From Neodontobutis hainanensis (lineage: Eukaryota > Chordata > Actinopteri > Gobiiformes > Odontobutidae): 64,000 nucleotides of DNA. The translations under genes and the position numbers were made by a program. The stretch lies in NCBI GenBank assembly GCA_024349245.1, contig JALDNG010002230.1, positions 1 through 64,000 of the forward strand, in the 5' to 3' direction. Positions 1-10,724 of this stretch are shown here, in pieces. Every line of letters starts with the position of its first letter. The first letter of the stretch is position 1. Under the pieces are notes generated by a model. It was not told where the DNA came from. It ran no database searches and worked only from the letters and a program-made list of their open reading frames with translations.

Positions 1-24
1 ACAACTCCCATTAAAGTAGGTCAC

Positions 25-231
25 CATGTGCAGGAAGCAGACGAAGGCCAGCAGGGCTTCTGTGGGCGGAGTACAGAGAAGAGGTTTCTTATTCAAGAAA
101 AGTCTGTGGTGGTGCACCATCAGCCCCGTGGTCCTCACCGCCCCCAATCCATACGGCACTGGGGACCACGTACAGATTCAAGAAGTGGGAGGAGCTTACG
201 GCTGCCAGCTGCACAATCTCACTGTCCCGAC
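25..231 (-). pseudogene. Second copy of exonuclease exon 2 (frameshifted)
   Basis: This is the mirror copy of the exon at 22995-23200, read on the minus strand, with the same splice signals (acceptor AG at 232-233, donor GT at 23-24). It encodes the segment after the ExoI motif, beginning RDSEIVQLAAV. It is 207 nt against 206 in the other arm because a C run near 150 has five bases instead of four. That extra base breaks the reading frame. Exon 3 of this copy would lie before base 1, so whether the copy is functional cannot be judged here. The extra base may be real or an assembly indel. Confidence 0.8.
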
Positions 232-1508
232 CTGAGAGCAGCAAAGACAGGGTTAGACTGGGACTTTACGTTGTTTGTCCATAACATGTTATTTTTGCTA
301 TCTGATTGAGTTTATTCAAACCAATGTTTAAAGTCGAAGCTAGGAATGGGAATTTGTTTAAGTTTAATGAGGGAGGATTAAGTCTGTGAAGGTTCACATA
401 ATCCAGTACATATTGAAAAAAAGGTTTGAGGTAAAAGCATCTAGACTCAGTTTTCAAGGTGAATACGTTTCATCTCTAATTCCAAGAGACTTTATCAATT
501 CTGAGATCAACTGTAAGAGAGCTGAGCTTATATCTCTAGAGGAGGAGTTTGACCTGAAACCAAACCTGATGGACCAGGCTGTTCTGTTCTCACAGTCGTT
601 GGCCTTAAAAGAGAAGTCACACTTCTCTTTCCGTCTTCACCTTGAAAACTGAATCCAGAGGCTTTTACTTAAACCTTTTTTTCGAGGGTGGCATAACATA
701 TTTTTTTGCATCAAATTCTGATAGAAAACTAGATAAAAATTATAAAGCAAAATTCAGTTTCTAAATATTCAATGCTTTCAGTAAATAAGGCCTAAGCAAT
801 CAATCCTGTCTAATATCAAACTAACATTCAGCCAATACGTAATCTTGCCGCGTTAAGCTGACTGTTTGCCATGGGTCCAATGGCTTGTCGGTAAGTTTAT
901 AAGTTTTTAGTTTTTTTTCGAACCCATGGCCTGTAAACAAGGAGGACTTTTACAGTGTTATAGTACTAAGAAATTGGCCTTGCAGCCGCCCCATAGAGAT
1001 CATAATGTTTATGGGTAGCACCGCTAGCATTGGCATTATTTGTGTTTCAAGTCAACGTCACAATCACATTTTTCCAATGAAACATATTCCAACAGTAAAT
1101 TTATGCTAACTTAACCCAACGTCCCAACTAATTGCCATTGTTATTTCCCACATTTATGCTATGTTGTGCTACACTTTGAAGCACTCACTTCAGAGAGTAA
1201 CTGTATCGCGTCTTCGGTGTTAGTGTGGCATACTTTATTATTTAATGATATATCGTCAAGTACCATCAATGTTTATGTAAGTAAAAATATATTTATATTT
1301 TTTCTCATCTCAGTGCACAAACACGTGAAGGGGTTAGTGTCCTTCAACTAGAAAGGCCATCTGTGCAGATGGAAATGACCAGTAATTTTGTTTTTATACA
1401 TAATTAATTTTATGGAAGCAAATATGTTGAAATTAGTTACCTTATTAGTTCTGTAGCTGCATGAATGCTTTTGAGCTGACATTATCTGAGCTGAAAAAAC
1501 AAATATGA

Positions 1509-1512
<4 letters not shown>

Positions 1513-1568
<56 letters not shown>
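1513..1568. repeat. (TA)n microsatellite
   Basis: About 56 bases of uninterrupted TA dinucleotides. The mirror site in the other arm (21629-21720) is about 92 bases, so the two arms have diverged in repeat length. Confidence 0.95.
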
Positions 1569-1572
<4 letters not shown>

Positions 1573-2474
1573 AAAGTGTAGATGAACACATTTTTATTTT
1601 AGTCTATTAGGTGTGTGTAAGCGCTACTTATACAACTGAGCTAACTGAGCATTCAGCAGGATGCCTAAAGCCACATATGTATACTGCTGTGGATAAGATA
1701 AGCGAGTATATTTAACACAACTTTTCAAATATTAATGATTTCAAAATATTAAATCAATGGCGCTCTAGACCAATGTTTTCTGTGGTAGCACTTGCGCTTA
1801 CAAATTTTTCAGTTGGTTGTGTAGCCCATGTGGACTTAATGTTTGTCAATTTCCCCAATATCTTGTTTTCTTTGTAGATAATAATCAGTTTGTGTATAAG
1901 TTTATTTTGGATTGTTTTAGACGTAGGCTTTTATTTTGGCGGTGGCACTACTTCCTGAGCCTTCGCACGCTTCTTCTCAGTGCCATGAGAAAATCAGAGG
2001 GGAGGTCAGCGGCAGGATTTGCTCTTGTGATTTAGGTGTTAAATATTCCATAGAAATTCATACTAACAGTATACATACGTTGTTCATGATTTATAAGGCC
2101 CTTGACATTGTTTCAGATGATAAAATAAGTATGAAATTGTGTTTTATATCAAAATACAGCACTTTGAAGAAAGCTAGTATTAATGTGAGTACAGGCTAGC
2201 AAGGGTGGCCTCATGTATCTGTGGTCTATATTCTCTATATTGTGGTCTATAATCTATATTTTACGTTTGTGCAGACTTGTGTGGGAAAGTGAGACCTGGA
2301 GTGGCTGTAAAGTATTGTTTTTGTGTTTCACACAAGTATGTGGTTGATGTATTGTGTAACATTCAAAGTAAGTTCATTGTTTTGTTGTATATTGTTGTTC
2401 TTATTATTTGTTTTAAAATATAAAATTGCCATGATTAGAGGGGTTTACTTGTAAATGAAAATGTACACTATATA

Positions 2475-2485
2475 ATCACACTGTA

Positions 2486-2528
<43 letters not shown>

Positions 2529-2537
2529 CAGTGTGAT
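2475..2537. repeat. TA-centred perfect hairpin
   Basis: Outer 17-base arms (ATCACACTGTAATATAT and its exact reverse complement) flank a TA-repeat core, so the whole 63 bases can fold into one hairpin. It is mirrored at 20656-20724 with a slightly different core length. It could be a tiny palindromic element or a cruciform-prone TA expansion. Confidence 0.8.
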
Positions 2538-2777
2538 ACAGTTGCACTAATATGTAAAATGGTTGCACAAGACTCGAGACATATAGTTTACAAAATACTG
2601 TATATATCCTTGTCTTGAATATGACTCTAGAGCCCTGATCAAACTGTTAAAGTAAAAATTAAGAAAATGCACTCTTATTTCTAAAGCAATTTAAATTTTA
2701 CAATAACATTTGCCAATGTTCCATTTCTCTCAAATGGAACATCATTCTAGACATATGAAACAATGTCTGTTACTCAC

Positions 2778-2844
2778 TCAGTCCAGTGGTCTCCAGGTCA
2801 AAAAACACCAGTGAAGGTCCATTCTCTGCTTCGACTGAATGCAT
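2778..2844 (-). CDS. Second copy of exonuclease exon 1 (ExoI motif)
   Basis: Minus-strand mirror of 20349-20415. The start codon complement is at 2842-2844, 22 codons follow plus one base, and the exon stops at a GTGAGT donor (complement at 2772-2777). It encodes the ExoI motif FFDLETTGL with both metal-binding acidic residues. The coding bases are the same as in the right-arm exon. The downstream exon 2 copy is frameshifted, so this copy as a gene is doubtful. Confidence 0.75.
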
Positions 2845-3074
2845 CTGTGAACATCAAACTACTGCTGATCACACTGACATATATGATTAAAAATGGAGGA
2901 TGCAGTTTTTGGTAAAAACTGAACCGTACAGTACATCATTTCTCTCTCAGATCAATAATCAAAACATACATTTTTGCTTAATTAGAAAAACCCATGGTAT
3001 CCATGAACTCTCCTAGGAAGATAATGTATAAATATTTCAGTCTTGGGGAAAAGATTCGGGTAAAATGTATGCAT

Positions 3075-3640
3075 TTAAAACATGGTAAACAACTCTGAAA
3101 GACTCTCCTCAAAAACTCTTTCTTTCGGCTGTTGCTTCAGGGGTCGCCACAGCAAATCATCTGCCTCGTCTTCCCTCAGACCAACTACCTTCATGTCCTC
3201 TTTCACCACATCCATAAAGCTCCTCTTTAGTCTTCTTCTCAGCCTCCTGCCTGGCAGCTCTAACCTTTGCATCCTTTTACCAGTATAGTCACTGTCCCTC
3301 CTCTGAACATGTCCAAACCATTTCAACCTGGCCTCACATGAGCCGTTCTATTTGATGGACCCATTACTGATTCTATCCAGCCTCGTCACTCACAAAGAGA
3401 ACCTCAACATCTTCAGCTCTGCTATCTCTTGCTCTTCCTCCTGTTTTTTCCTCAGTGCAACTGTCTGCAAACCATAAAACATTGCTGGTCTCACTACTGT
3501 CCTGTACATCTTTCCTTTTATTCTCACTGTTACTCTTTTATTACACAACACACACGACACTTTGCTCCACCCATTCCGATCTGACTGCCCACGCTTCTTC
3601 CCCAATTTTCAACACTCCCTATTGCTCTGGACAGTTAACT
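3075..3640 (-). pseudogene. LINE reverse transcriptase C-terminal tail fragment
   Basis: The minus strand encodes a piece with MKWFGHVQRRDSDYTGKR, a basic GRRLRRRLKRSFMDVV stretch and a preceding segment with MYRTVVRPAMFYGLQT. These are hallmarks of the region after the reverse transcriptase in non-LTR retrotransposons. Reading frames are interrupted and no catalytic core is present, so it is a truncated 3' piece. The mirror copy is at 19570-20120. Confidence 0.7.
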
Positions 3641-3654
3641 CACATTTGATGCTT

Positions 3655-3920
3655 CATTTGTGTCTGGTGTGAATGCAAATTGGAAATTAAATGAAAATGA
3701 CAAGAGTTATTCTAAAACTATTCGAAATAGAAATAAACATAATTTGACCAATTACAGACCAATGTCACTGCTTCAATTTTCAAAAATCCTAGAAAAATAT
3801 TTATTACTCAATTAGAAAACTTTGTTGAAAAATGTAAACTGAATAATGAAAGTCAAAATGGATTCAGAAGTAAAAGATCTACATCAGTGGCTATAACACA
3901 GAAGAATAACACACGCAAGC
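3655..3920 (+). pseudogene. Rex1/Babar-like LINE reverse transcriptase fragment
   Basis: The plus strand carries broken coding sequence with NLTNYRPMSLL and FSKILEK followed by NGFRSKRST. These correspond to the first blocks of a non-LTR reverse transcriptase and look most like the fish Rex1/Babar group. It abuts the opposite-oriented LINE tail at 3640, so two unrelated fragments were joined before the arm was duplicated. The mirror is at 19200-19545. Confidence 0.6.
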
Positions 3921-3949
3921 GGCAATAAAGGCCCTCGCCTCCCTTGAGA

Positions 3950-4140
3950 CATGGGCAGACAGGAGGACTTGAGACTTGGTGACTTGGACTCGAGTCAACA
4001 CGAGTCGCTATTTTTATGACTTGGGACTTAAATTTACAAAAAACAAAATACTTCAGACTTGACACGGACTTGGAAGTTAAAGACTCGGGACTTGAGACAC
4101 GATGACTTGAATGACTTGAGTGTTAATTACATCAAGTTTT
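3950..4140. repeat. ACTTGG/ACTCG-rich degenerate repeat, possible hAT terminus
   Basis: Many short ACTTGG, ACTTGA and ACTCG words in both orientations. This resembles sub-terminal repeats of fish hAT elements, and it lies just upstream of a BED-finger exon, which would fit one element. The element's ends were not found. The mirror is near 19070-19230. Confidence 0.35.
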
Positions 4141-4354
4141 CAGTTTGAATTGACAAATATAAATTATTTTAAAAATAAAGTTGATCCACCTGGCGCGCAG
4201 GCTGAGAATAGTGTTGCCATGACTGCATTACGACGCTATCATCAGTCATGCCCTCTCGTACCTTAGGCACACCACACCCACTTGGATCAGATATCACATC
4301 AACATGTCAGGGTACCGAGGGTCATTGCTTTCGGCTTCAACAATTATTCCCAAG

Positions 4355-4458
4355 ATGGCAAAAGGCGAACAGCGTTGCAAGACATGCAACATTAAAATCA
4401 CAGACAGCCAGACGACAACCTCCAGTTTCGTCCGTCATTTGAAGAGCCATTCTACCCA
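4355..4458 (+). CDS. Possible BED-type zinc-finger exon of a hAT/ZBED element
   Basis: The open frame starts MAKGEQRCKTC and continues to SFVRHLKSHSTQ, giving C-x2-C followed by H-x3-H as in BED fingers. It runs 34 codons plus two bases and ends exactly at a consensus GTAAGT donor (4459). In the mirror copy at 18728-18833 two extra bases (GC) break the frame, so only the left arm keeps it open. The rest of any transposase is not recognised nearby. A domesticated first exon is possible, but a hAT element remnant is likelier. Confidence 0.45.
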
Positions 4459-4464
4459 GTAAGT

Positions 4465-5586
4465 GCTTGTCAATTTGTTGTTATCTGGTTAGATGGTAGT
4501 TACCTGATGTAATAATAGCTGAAGTAGTCACTAGCCATTAACCCTCATAACGTGTTGGGGACAAATGTTGTCAAAATAATTTTTATTTATTAAAAAAAAA
4601 AAAATAATAATAATAATTCCATTGATTTCAGTGGTAGATGACTTTTCCAACATTTGCCACCTGAACACACACACACACACACACACATACACATCTGAAA
4701 TACACACATACACATCTACAATAATAAAGGGTTAGTTCACCCCAAAATTTGACACCTGTAAGACCACCGTTCATCTTCAGACACAGATGAAGATAGTTTT
4801 GTTGGCTCAGACAGACCTTCGTTAACATCAATGTCATTTCCTCTCTCAAAACCCATAAAAGCCCATCTCACTACACTAATTCTACAATAATTTTATGACC
4901 TGCACATGCCTGTCTGAAACAACATGGACGGGGTGGAACAGCACTTTTACGTGTTGCAAAGCCTCTTTGCGCAAAGCGAGTCTTGGCTGCATATAGCGCA
5001 AACCATGAGCTCCCTGCGACATTCACTTCACACCAGTGGGTCTTAATAGAGAACATTCTCTCTCTTCTTGCCCCTTTGAGCAGTAAACTTAAGAGATCAG
5101 CTTCTCTGATGCATATGTAGCTGTAACGTTATTCCTTTAATCGCAGCACTAAAGCTTCTAAGCAAAGAGGTTAAGACGGACCACGGAGGGAAAACAATAA
5201 AAAGAACACTCTTAGAGTCTGTCAGCACAGTGATGTCCTGACAGTTTCACTGAGATCTCTGAGCTCTATTCGGATCCTCTGCACTTAATCGTAACTTAAC
5301 TTGATCTGCGTTATAAAGACCATGTCTAATTTGATGTGGAAATAAAGCAGCTTGCAGTAGAAATGATCCTGGCCGCGATGGAGGCGGAGAACCCGCGTGG
5401 AGAACCAGCAGCGTCCAACGCAGAAGGAGGTCAGAGCGCAGAAAAAAAGACTTGTCTCTCTGCACTAGAGACCTCATTGTCTGATATGTTCAGTGAAATT
5501 CTGAAGAGAGTGCCTCAAAAAAAAAAAAAAATAAATAATAATAATAATAATAATAATAGGTTAATCCGTTCTATAAACACAGTATA
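4465..5586. repeat. Mosaic of MITE-like and low-complexity repeats
   Basis: Contains an AAT/AT-rich tract (about 4590-4620), a CA microsatellite (4664-4690), then sequence beginning AAAGGGTTAGTTCACCCC, a signature of common fish DNA-transposon derivatives. After that come two weakly coding stretches (4871-5056 minus, 5331-5515 plus). The plus one encodes MEIKQLAVEMILAAMEAENP... and ends in a long A run followed by AAT repeats. That could be a poly(A)-like tail or simple repeat growth. No host gene is recognised. Confidence 0.4.
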
Positions 5587-6762
5587 CACTATCCTAAAGG
5601 ATTATTAGGAACATAATACTAATACTAATATTGTGTTTGACCCCATTCGCCTTCAGAACTGCCTTAATTCTACGTGGCATTGATTCAACAAGGTGCTGAA
5701 AGCATTCTTTAGAAATGTTGGCCCATATTGATGGATAGCATCTTGCAGTTGATGGAGATTTGTGGGATGCACATCCAGGGCACGAAGTTCCGTTCCACCA
5801 CATCCCAAAGAGGCTCTATTGGGTTGAGATCTGGTGACTGTGGGGGCCATTTTATTTCACTGAACTCATTGTCATTTTCAAAAAATCAATTTGAAATGCT
5901 TTGTGACATGGTGCATTATTCTGCTGGAAGTAGCCATCAGAGGATGGGTTCATGGTGGTCATAAAGGGATGGACATGGTCAGAAACAACGCTAAGGTAGG
6001 CAGTGGCATTAAACCGATGCTCAATTGCAACTAAGGGGTCTAAAGTGTGCCAAGAAAACATCCCCCACACCATTACACCACCCCCACCAGCAGCCTGTAC
6101 AGTGGTAACAAGACATGATGGATCCATGTTCTCATTCAGTTTGCGACAAATTCTGACTCTACCATCTGAATGTCTCAACAGAAATCGAGACTCATCAGAC
6201 CAGGCAACATGTTTCCAGTCTTCGACTGTCCAATTTTGGTGAGCTTGTGCAAATTTGTAGTCCCTTTTTCTATTTGTAGTGGAGATGAGTGGTACCTGGT
6301 GGGGTCTTCTGCTGTTGTAGCCCATCCGCCTCAGGGTTGTGCGTGTTGTGGCTTTACAAATGCTTTGCTGTATACCTCGGTTGTAACGAGTAGTTATTTC
6401 AGTCAAAGTTGCACTTCTATCAGCTTCAATCACTCTGCCTATTCTCTTCTGACCTCTAGAATCAACAAGGCATTTTGCCCACAGGACTGTCGCACACTGG
6501 ATGTTTTTCCCTTTTCACACCATTCTTTGTAAACCCTAGAAATGGTTGCACGTGAAAATCCCAGTAACTGAGCAGATTGTGAAACACTCAGACCGGCCCG
6601 CTCGGTCACCAACAACCATGCCACGCTTAAATCACCTTATTTTCCCGTTCTGACTTTGAGTTTGGAGTTCAGGAGATTGTCTTGACCAGGACCACACCCC
6701 TTAAGACACTAATTGCATTAATGAGAAATTGAAATTGTTCCTAATAATCCTTTAGGTGAGTG
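5587..6762 (-). mobile_element. Tc1/mariner-family DNA transposon (left-arm copy)
   Basis: Bounded by TA target duplications (5585-5586 and 6763-6764). The inverted ends share CCTAAAGGATTATTAGGAAC and differ at one or two outer bases. Total length is 1176 bases, short for a fish Tc1 but with terminal repeats and transposase both present. The mirror copy has exactly the same length, so the element was present before the arm was duplicated rather than inserted twice. Confidence 0.93.
5653..6624 (-). pseudogene. Tc1-like transposase, inactivated
   Basis: Reads in pieces on the minus strand: an N-terminal helix-turn-helix part (6624-6439), a central part with the first catalytic Asp in HVAWSDESRF (6433-5852), and a C-terminal part with the family's last segment. 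The second catalytic position, normally Asp in QQDNAPCH, reads QQNNAPCH. Frameshifts fall in a T run near 5880 and at a G run near 5787. Such a protein would not be expected to cut DNA. The family normally uses a DDE triad for cut-and-paste transposition. Confidence 0.85.
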
Positions 6763-6764
6763 TA

Positions 6765-7385
6765 TATGTGACTGTATATATCTGATTCTCATATTTCTGC
6801 TAGATATTTTTTTTTTATTTGATAGATTTTATTTATGCACTGGCACTATTTAAATAAACTCTAAACTCTTTCTCAAATGTCCGGCAGATGACAAGCTCAA
6901 TCACTCAACAGCTAGATGGTTATCTGTCTGAAGTCCCCATCCCTTAAAGTGATAACCCTCTTGCCTACTGGAGAAGTTTATTGTTTTTTATTTTTTTATA
7001 TATATTGCTTTTCTAGTAGACACTAAAAGCTTTTTTTAAAATGCACTTGACCTTGACTTGTTTTTATGAAAGTCATTTTAAAACCTTTCTGCAGGCCAGT
7101 AAGCCTGTACATAATTATTTAATGTACACTTGAGTGGGATCAAATTAAACATTTTATTTTAATATTTTTTTATATTGCGCATTGTTGTTTTTGAATCTTT
7201 AATATAAATTTATGTAATTGCAATGCCATGATTTTAGTTAAGTTAGTACACAGTCATAGCCATAAATGCAATGGTACTAATAATTGGCATAATTTCTTTC
7301 GGTGTTTCGGTTTTCGGCCTTCGTTTCCTCATTTTCAGTTTCGGCCAAGAATTTTTATTTCTTGGCATCTTTGACTTTGTATAGT
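6765..7385. other. AT-rich non-coding stretch, no gene seen
   Basis: Between the Tc1 element and the satellite. It includes a CTTGACTTG-containing piece near 7050 and a TTCGGTTTTCGGCC-like simple repeat near 7300. It may be the other end of the hAT-like unit starting near 3950. Mirrored at 15795-16420. Confidence 0.5.
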
Positions 7386-7390
7386 CTCAC

Positions 7391-7520
7391 CTAACAGAAA
7401 TATGTGTAAGAGAGTATTGAGTGAGTGTGTGAGCGAGTGTGTAAGAGAGTGTGAGTGGGCGAGCGTGTAGAGTGTGAGTGAGTGAGCGAGTGAGCATGTA
7501 AGAGAGTGTGGGTGAGTGAG

Positions 7521-7554
<34 letters not shown>

Positions 7555-9185
7555 AGTGAGTGAGTGTATAAGAGAGTGTAAGTGAGTGAGAGTGAGTGAG
7601 AGAGTGTGAATGGGTGAGTATGTAAGAGAGTGAGCGTGAGTGAGTGAGAGTGAGCATAAGTAAAAGTGTAAGAGAGTGTGAGTGAGTGTGTAAGAAACTG
7701 AGTGAGTGAGTGTGTAAGAAAATGTTGGTGAGTGTGTAAGAGAGTGTGAGTAAGTAAGAGTGTGAGTGAGTGTGTAAGAGTGTTAGTGAGTGTGTAAGAG
7801 AGTGTGAGTAAGTAAGAGTGTTAGTGAGTGTGTAAGAGTGTTAGTGAGTGTGTAAGAGAGTGTGAGTAAGTAAGAGTGTGAGTGAGTGTGTAAGAGTGTT
7901 AGTGAGTGTGTAAGAGAGTGTGAGTGAGTAAGAGAGTGAGTGTGTAAGAGAGTGAGTGTGAGTGAGAGTTTAAGAGTGTAAGAGAGTGTGAGTTAGTGTG
8001 AGTGAGTGAGAGTGTAAGAGAGTATGAGTGATTGATAGTGTAAGTTATTGTGAGTGGGTGAGTGTGTAAGAGAGTGTGAGTGAGAGTGGAAGAGTGTGAG
8101 TGAGTGTGTAAGAGAGTGTGAGTAAGTAAGAGTGTGAGTGAGTGTGTAAGAGTGTTAGTGAGTGTGTAAGAGAGTGTGAGTAAGTAAGAGTGTTAGTGAG
8201 TGTGTAAGAGTGTTAGTGAGTGTGTAAGAGAGTGTGAGTAAGTAAGAGTGTTAGTGAGTGTAAGAGTGTTAGTGAGTGTGTAAGAGAGTGTGAGTAAGTA
8301 AGAGTGTGAGTGAGTGTGTAAGAGTGTTAGTGAGTGTGTAAGAGAGTGTGAGTGAGTAAGAGAGTGAGTGTGTAAGAGAGTGAGTGTGAGTGAGAGTTTA
8401 AGAGTGTAAGAGAGTGTGAGTTAGTGTGAGTGAGTGAGAGTGTAAGAGAGTATGAGTGATTGATAGTGTAAGTTATTGTGAGTGGGTGAGTGTGTAAGAG
8501 AGTGTGAGTGAGAGTGGAAGAGTGTGAGTGAGTGTGTAAGAGAGTGTGAGTGAGTGAGTGTGTAAGAGAGTGAGTGTGAGAGTTTAAGAGTGTAAGAGAG
8601 TGTGAGTGATTGATAGTGTAACTTATTGTGAGTGGGTGAGTGTGTAAGAGAGTGTGAGTAAGAGAGTGAGTGTGTAAGAGAGTGAGTGTGTAAGAGAGTG
8701 AGTGTGAGTGAGAGTTTAAGAGTGTAAGAGAGTGTGAGTTAGTGTGAGTGAGTGAGTGAGTGAGTAAGAGAGTGTGAGTGATTGAGAGTGTAAGTGTGTG
8801 AGTGAGTAAGAGTGTAAGAGTATGAGTAAGTGAGTGACAGTGTAAGAGAGTTGGCGTGAGTGAGTAACTGTATAGGAGAGTATGAGTGAGTAAGTGAGAA
8901 AAGTGAGTGAGAGTGTAAAAGAATTAGTGTGAGTGAGTGAGAGTGTAAGAGAGTGTGATTGAGAAAGTGTGTAAGAGAGTATGAGTGAATGTGTGTGAGT
9001 GAGTGACAGTGTTAGAGAGTGTGAGTAGGTGAGTGTGTAAGGAAGTGTGAGTAAGTGAGAGTGTAAGAGCTTGAGTGAGAGTATATGTGAGTGAGTGTGT
9101 AAGAAAGAGCGAGTGAGTGAGTGTAAGAGAGTCAGTGTGAGTGAGTGAGAAAGTGTGTGAGTGAGTGGGAGTGTAAGAAATCATC
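7391..9185 (+). repeat. GTGAGT/GTAAGAG satellite array with higher-order units
   Basis: About 1.8 kb built from short words GTGAGT, GTGTAAGAGA and AGTGAGTG. From 7741 a larger unit repeats with a 372-base offset (restarting near 8113), so there is higher-order structure, followed by a shorter partial third unit. The part up to about 8790 is mirrored at 14422-15785. The last ~400 bases are unique to the left side and belong to the spacer. Apparent open frames here are only translations of the repeat. Confidence 0.9.
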
Positions 9186-9189
9186 ATGT

Positions 9190-9775
9190 TCATCATGACA
9201 TGAGAGATGTGTGTACCAAATTAATGTCTCTATGACAAACTAAATTCTTGGGTCCCATTACAAGTTTGTAATGTTGTTTAAATAGAGCTTTTCCACCTAC
9301 TGTAAATGACAACTTTTGTTGGCACTAGTGTCTAGATGATACTCACCAAATTTGGGGCCATTTAGATGAAAACACAATGAGTTGAATCTTTTGGCGTAAG
9401 GGGTGCGATTTAGGTGGTCGTGCCTTTCACCCCACATGGCGGACTTCCTGTTGAGTTTAGGCTGTGGCTGTCATAGACTTTTCTGTTTTCCCTGAAGTTT
9501 TGTATTTCTACATTTGAAAAAATGTATTTTCACTTTTCATAGGCCCAATGTATTTTGACTTTTTTAGGGGTCGCCACTGAGTCATTTTTCATATTTTTTT
9601 TTCAGGGACGACAAATACATACATTTATCGCTGATCTTGAACTTTGGGCCCAATAAAAAAGACTTTTCGTGCATGTTCACTGGGACAAATTAAGGATCAT
9701 GTTGCATAAAAAAATAAATAAATAAATAACTCGAGCAAAAACAATACATTAGTCCTCCCGGTTATCACCGGCTCG
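9190..9775. other. Spacer DNA with repeat-derived sequence, no gene
   Basis: Phrases such as CACATGGCGGACTTCCTGTTG suggest an old fish DNA-transposon derivative. A short SINE-tail fragment GAGCTTTTCCACCTACTGTA sits at 9285-9304, and an AAATAAATAAATAAATAA tract at about 9709-9727. No coding feature is recognised. Confidence 0.45.
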
Positions 9776-9783
9776 GGCCTAAT

Positions 9784-10698
9784 TAGAGATGCTCCGATGA
9801 GCATTTTTGGGGCCGATCACCGATTACCGATCACCAAAATCATGATCTGCCGATTGCCGATCACAGAATGGCAGGGGAATGGGAATCTTTTATCAATAAG
9901 CATGCAGAGTTTGCACCATTTGTAGAAATGAAACTAACTCTAAATTAACTGTATTGAGAAAAACTGTAGACAAAAATAGGCTAGAGTCAAGATCTTGAAG
10001 AACCACCAAGTGTTTATTTTAGAAAATGAGATAAGGCTACTGTAGGCCATCTTTCCCAAATGGTTTAGTTTCTCATACTCTGCATATTCAGTTGTACGGC
10101 GTGTTCCAAGATGCCTAATTATGTTAGTGGTGTTAAAATGACGTTGCTTGCTTCCACCTCGAGGATTTCATCACGACATACATTGCAAACTTTACAGACG
10201 GGAGAGCTCATGTTGCCACTGACAAGCTCCGCCCTGCTGTTGTGTAGGCTACCTGTGCCGCGTGCAAGCACGCAGTGTTGCCAACTATTTATTCACATAG
10301 TCTCTTCTACTGAATTTTATTATGATAAAGCCGAATGTCCCAATAAAGCTCTTCTCATTTCTCATCTCAATTAAGTAATAAGCACACGAGAAGAATGGAA
10401 TTCAAAACTGTCAAACTAAATTCTTTAAATTGAGTCACGGCTGTGTTGCCAGCGGCGGCTTGCTAAGTTGCCGCACATGCGCGATTCATTTTCAGTCTGG
10501 AGGGGAGAACAACTCCTGCTCTGACTGCAGCTGGGAGGGGCTGCTGCGCCTGTGAGTACTTAGGGATGGGGGCGGGACCAGCAGCAGCACCCGCTGCTCA
10601 TTGAGAAGAGTAAGAACGATGTGTGCTTTCACTTCAGAGTCTCAAAGTCTCCAGAAAAAGTCGTTAGATTTGTTCAATGGTCAATCGGAGCATCCCTA
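9784..10698 (-). mobile_element. Non-autonomous hAT transposon with perfect 8-bp target duplication
   Basis: The ends TAGAGATGCTCCGAT and ATCGGAGCATCCCTA are imperfect inverted repeats. They are flanked on both sides by the identical 8 bases GGCCTAAT (9776-9783 and 10699-10706), the hallmark of hAT insertion. The element is 915 bases. On the minus strand around 10200-10095 a decayed BED zinc finger is readable (CKVC, then RGGSKQR and FNTTNIIRHL in a shifted frame). The transposase core is absent, so movement would have needed an enzyme supplied by another copy. Confidence 0.9.
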
Positions 10699-10724
10699 GG
10701 CCTAATAGTCACTCCTTATCTTAC

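Larger units (their letters stand above)
232..2777 (-). other. Intron 1 of the left exonuclease copy, non-coding
   Basis: AT-rich DNA between the mirrored exons 2 and 1. I see no conserved coding signal in it. It contains a TA microsatellite, a TA-centred hairpin, and an internal inverted pair of short segments around 390-480 and 640-690 sharing an AAAGCCTCTGGATTCAGTTT-like sequence. The same layout occurs reversed at 20416-22994. Confidence 0.6.
1..8790. repeat. Left arm of a ~9 kb inverted repeat (large palindrome)
   Basis: This arm is the reverse complement of 14422-23224. Base 1 pairs with about 23224 and base 8790 with about 14427, with coordinate sums drifting only between about 23186 and 23225. 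Every landmark is mirrored: exonuclease exons 2 and 1, the LINE tail, the Rex1-like fragment, the BED exon, the Tc1 element and the satellite. The arms differ by scattered substitutions, many one-base changes in short homopolymers, different TA-repeat lengths and a different satellite length. The arm is still homologous at base 1, so it continues outside the window. Confidence 0.93.

Noticed and set aside
7391..9196. Long open frames of Leu-Thr-His-Ser repeats
   Set aside because: They are translations of the satellite and have no start context or complexity.
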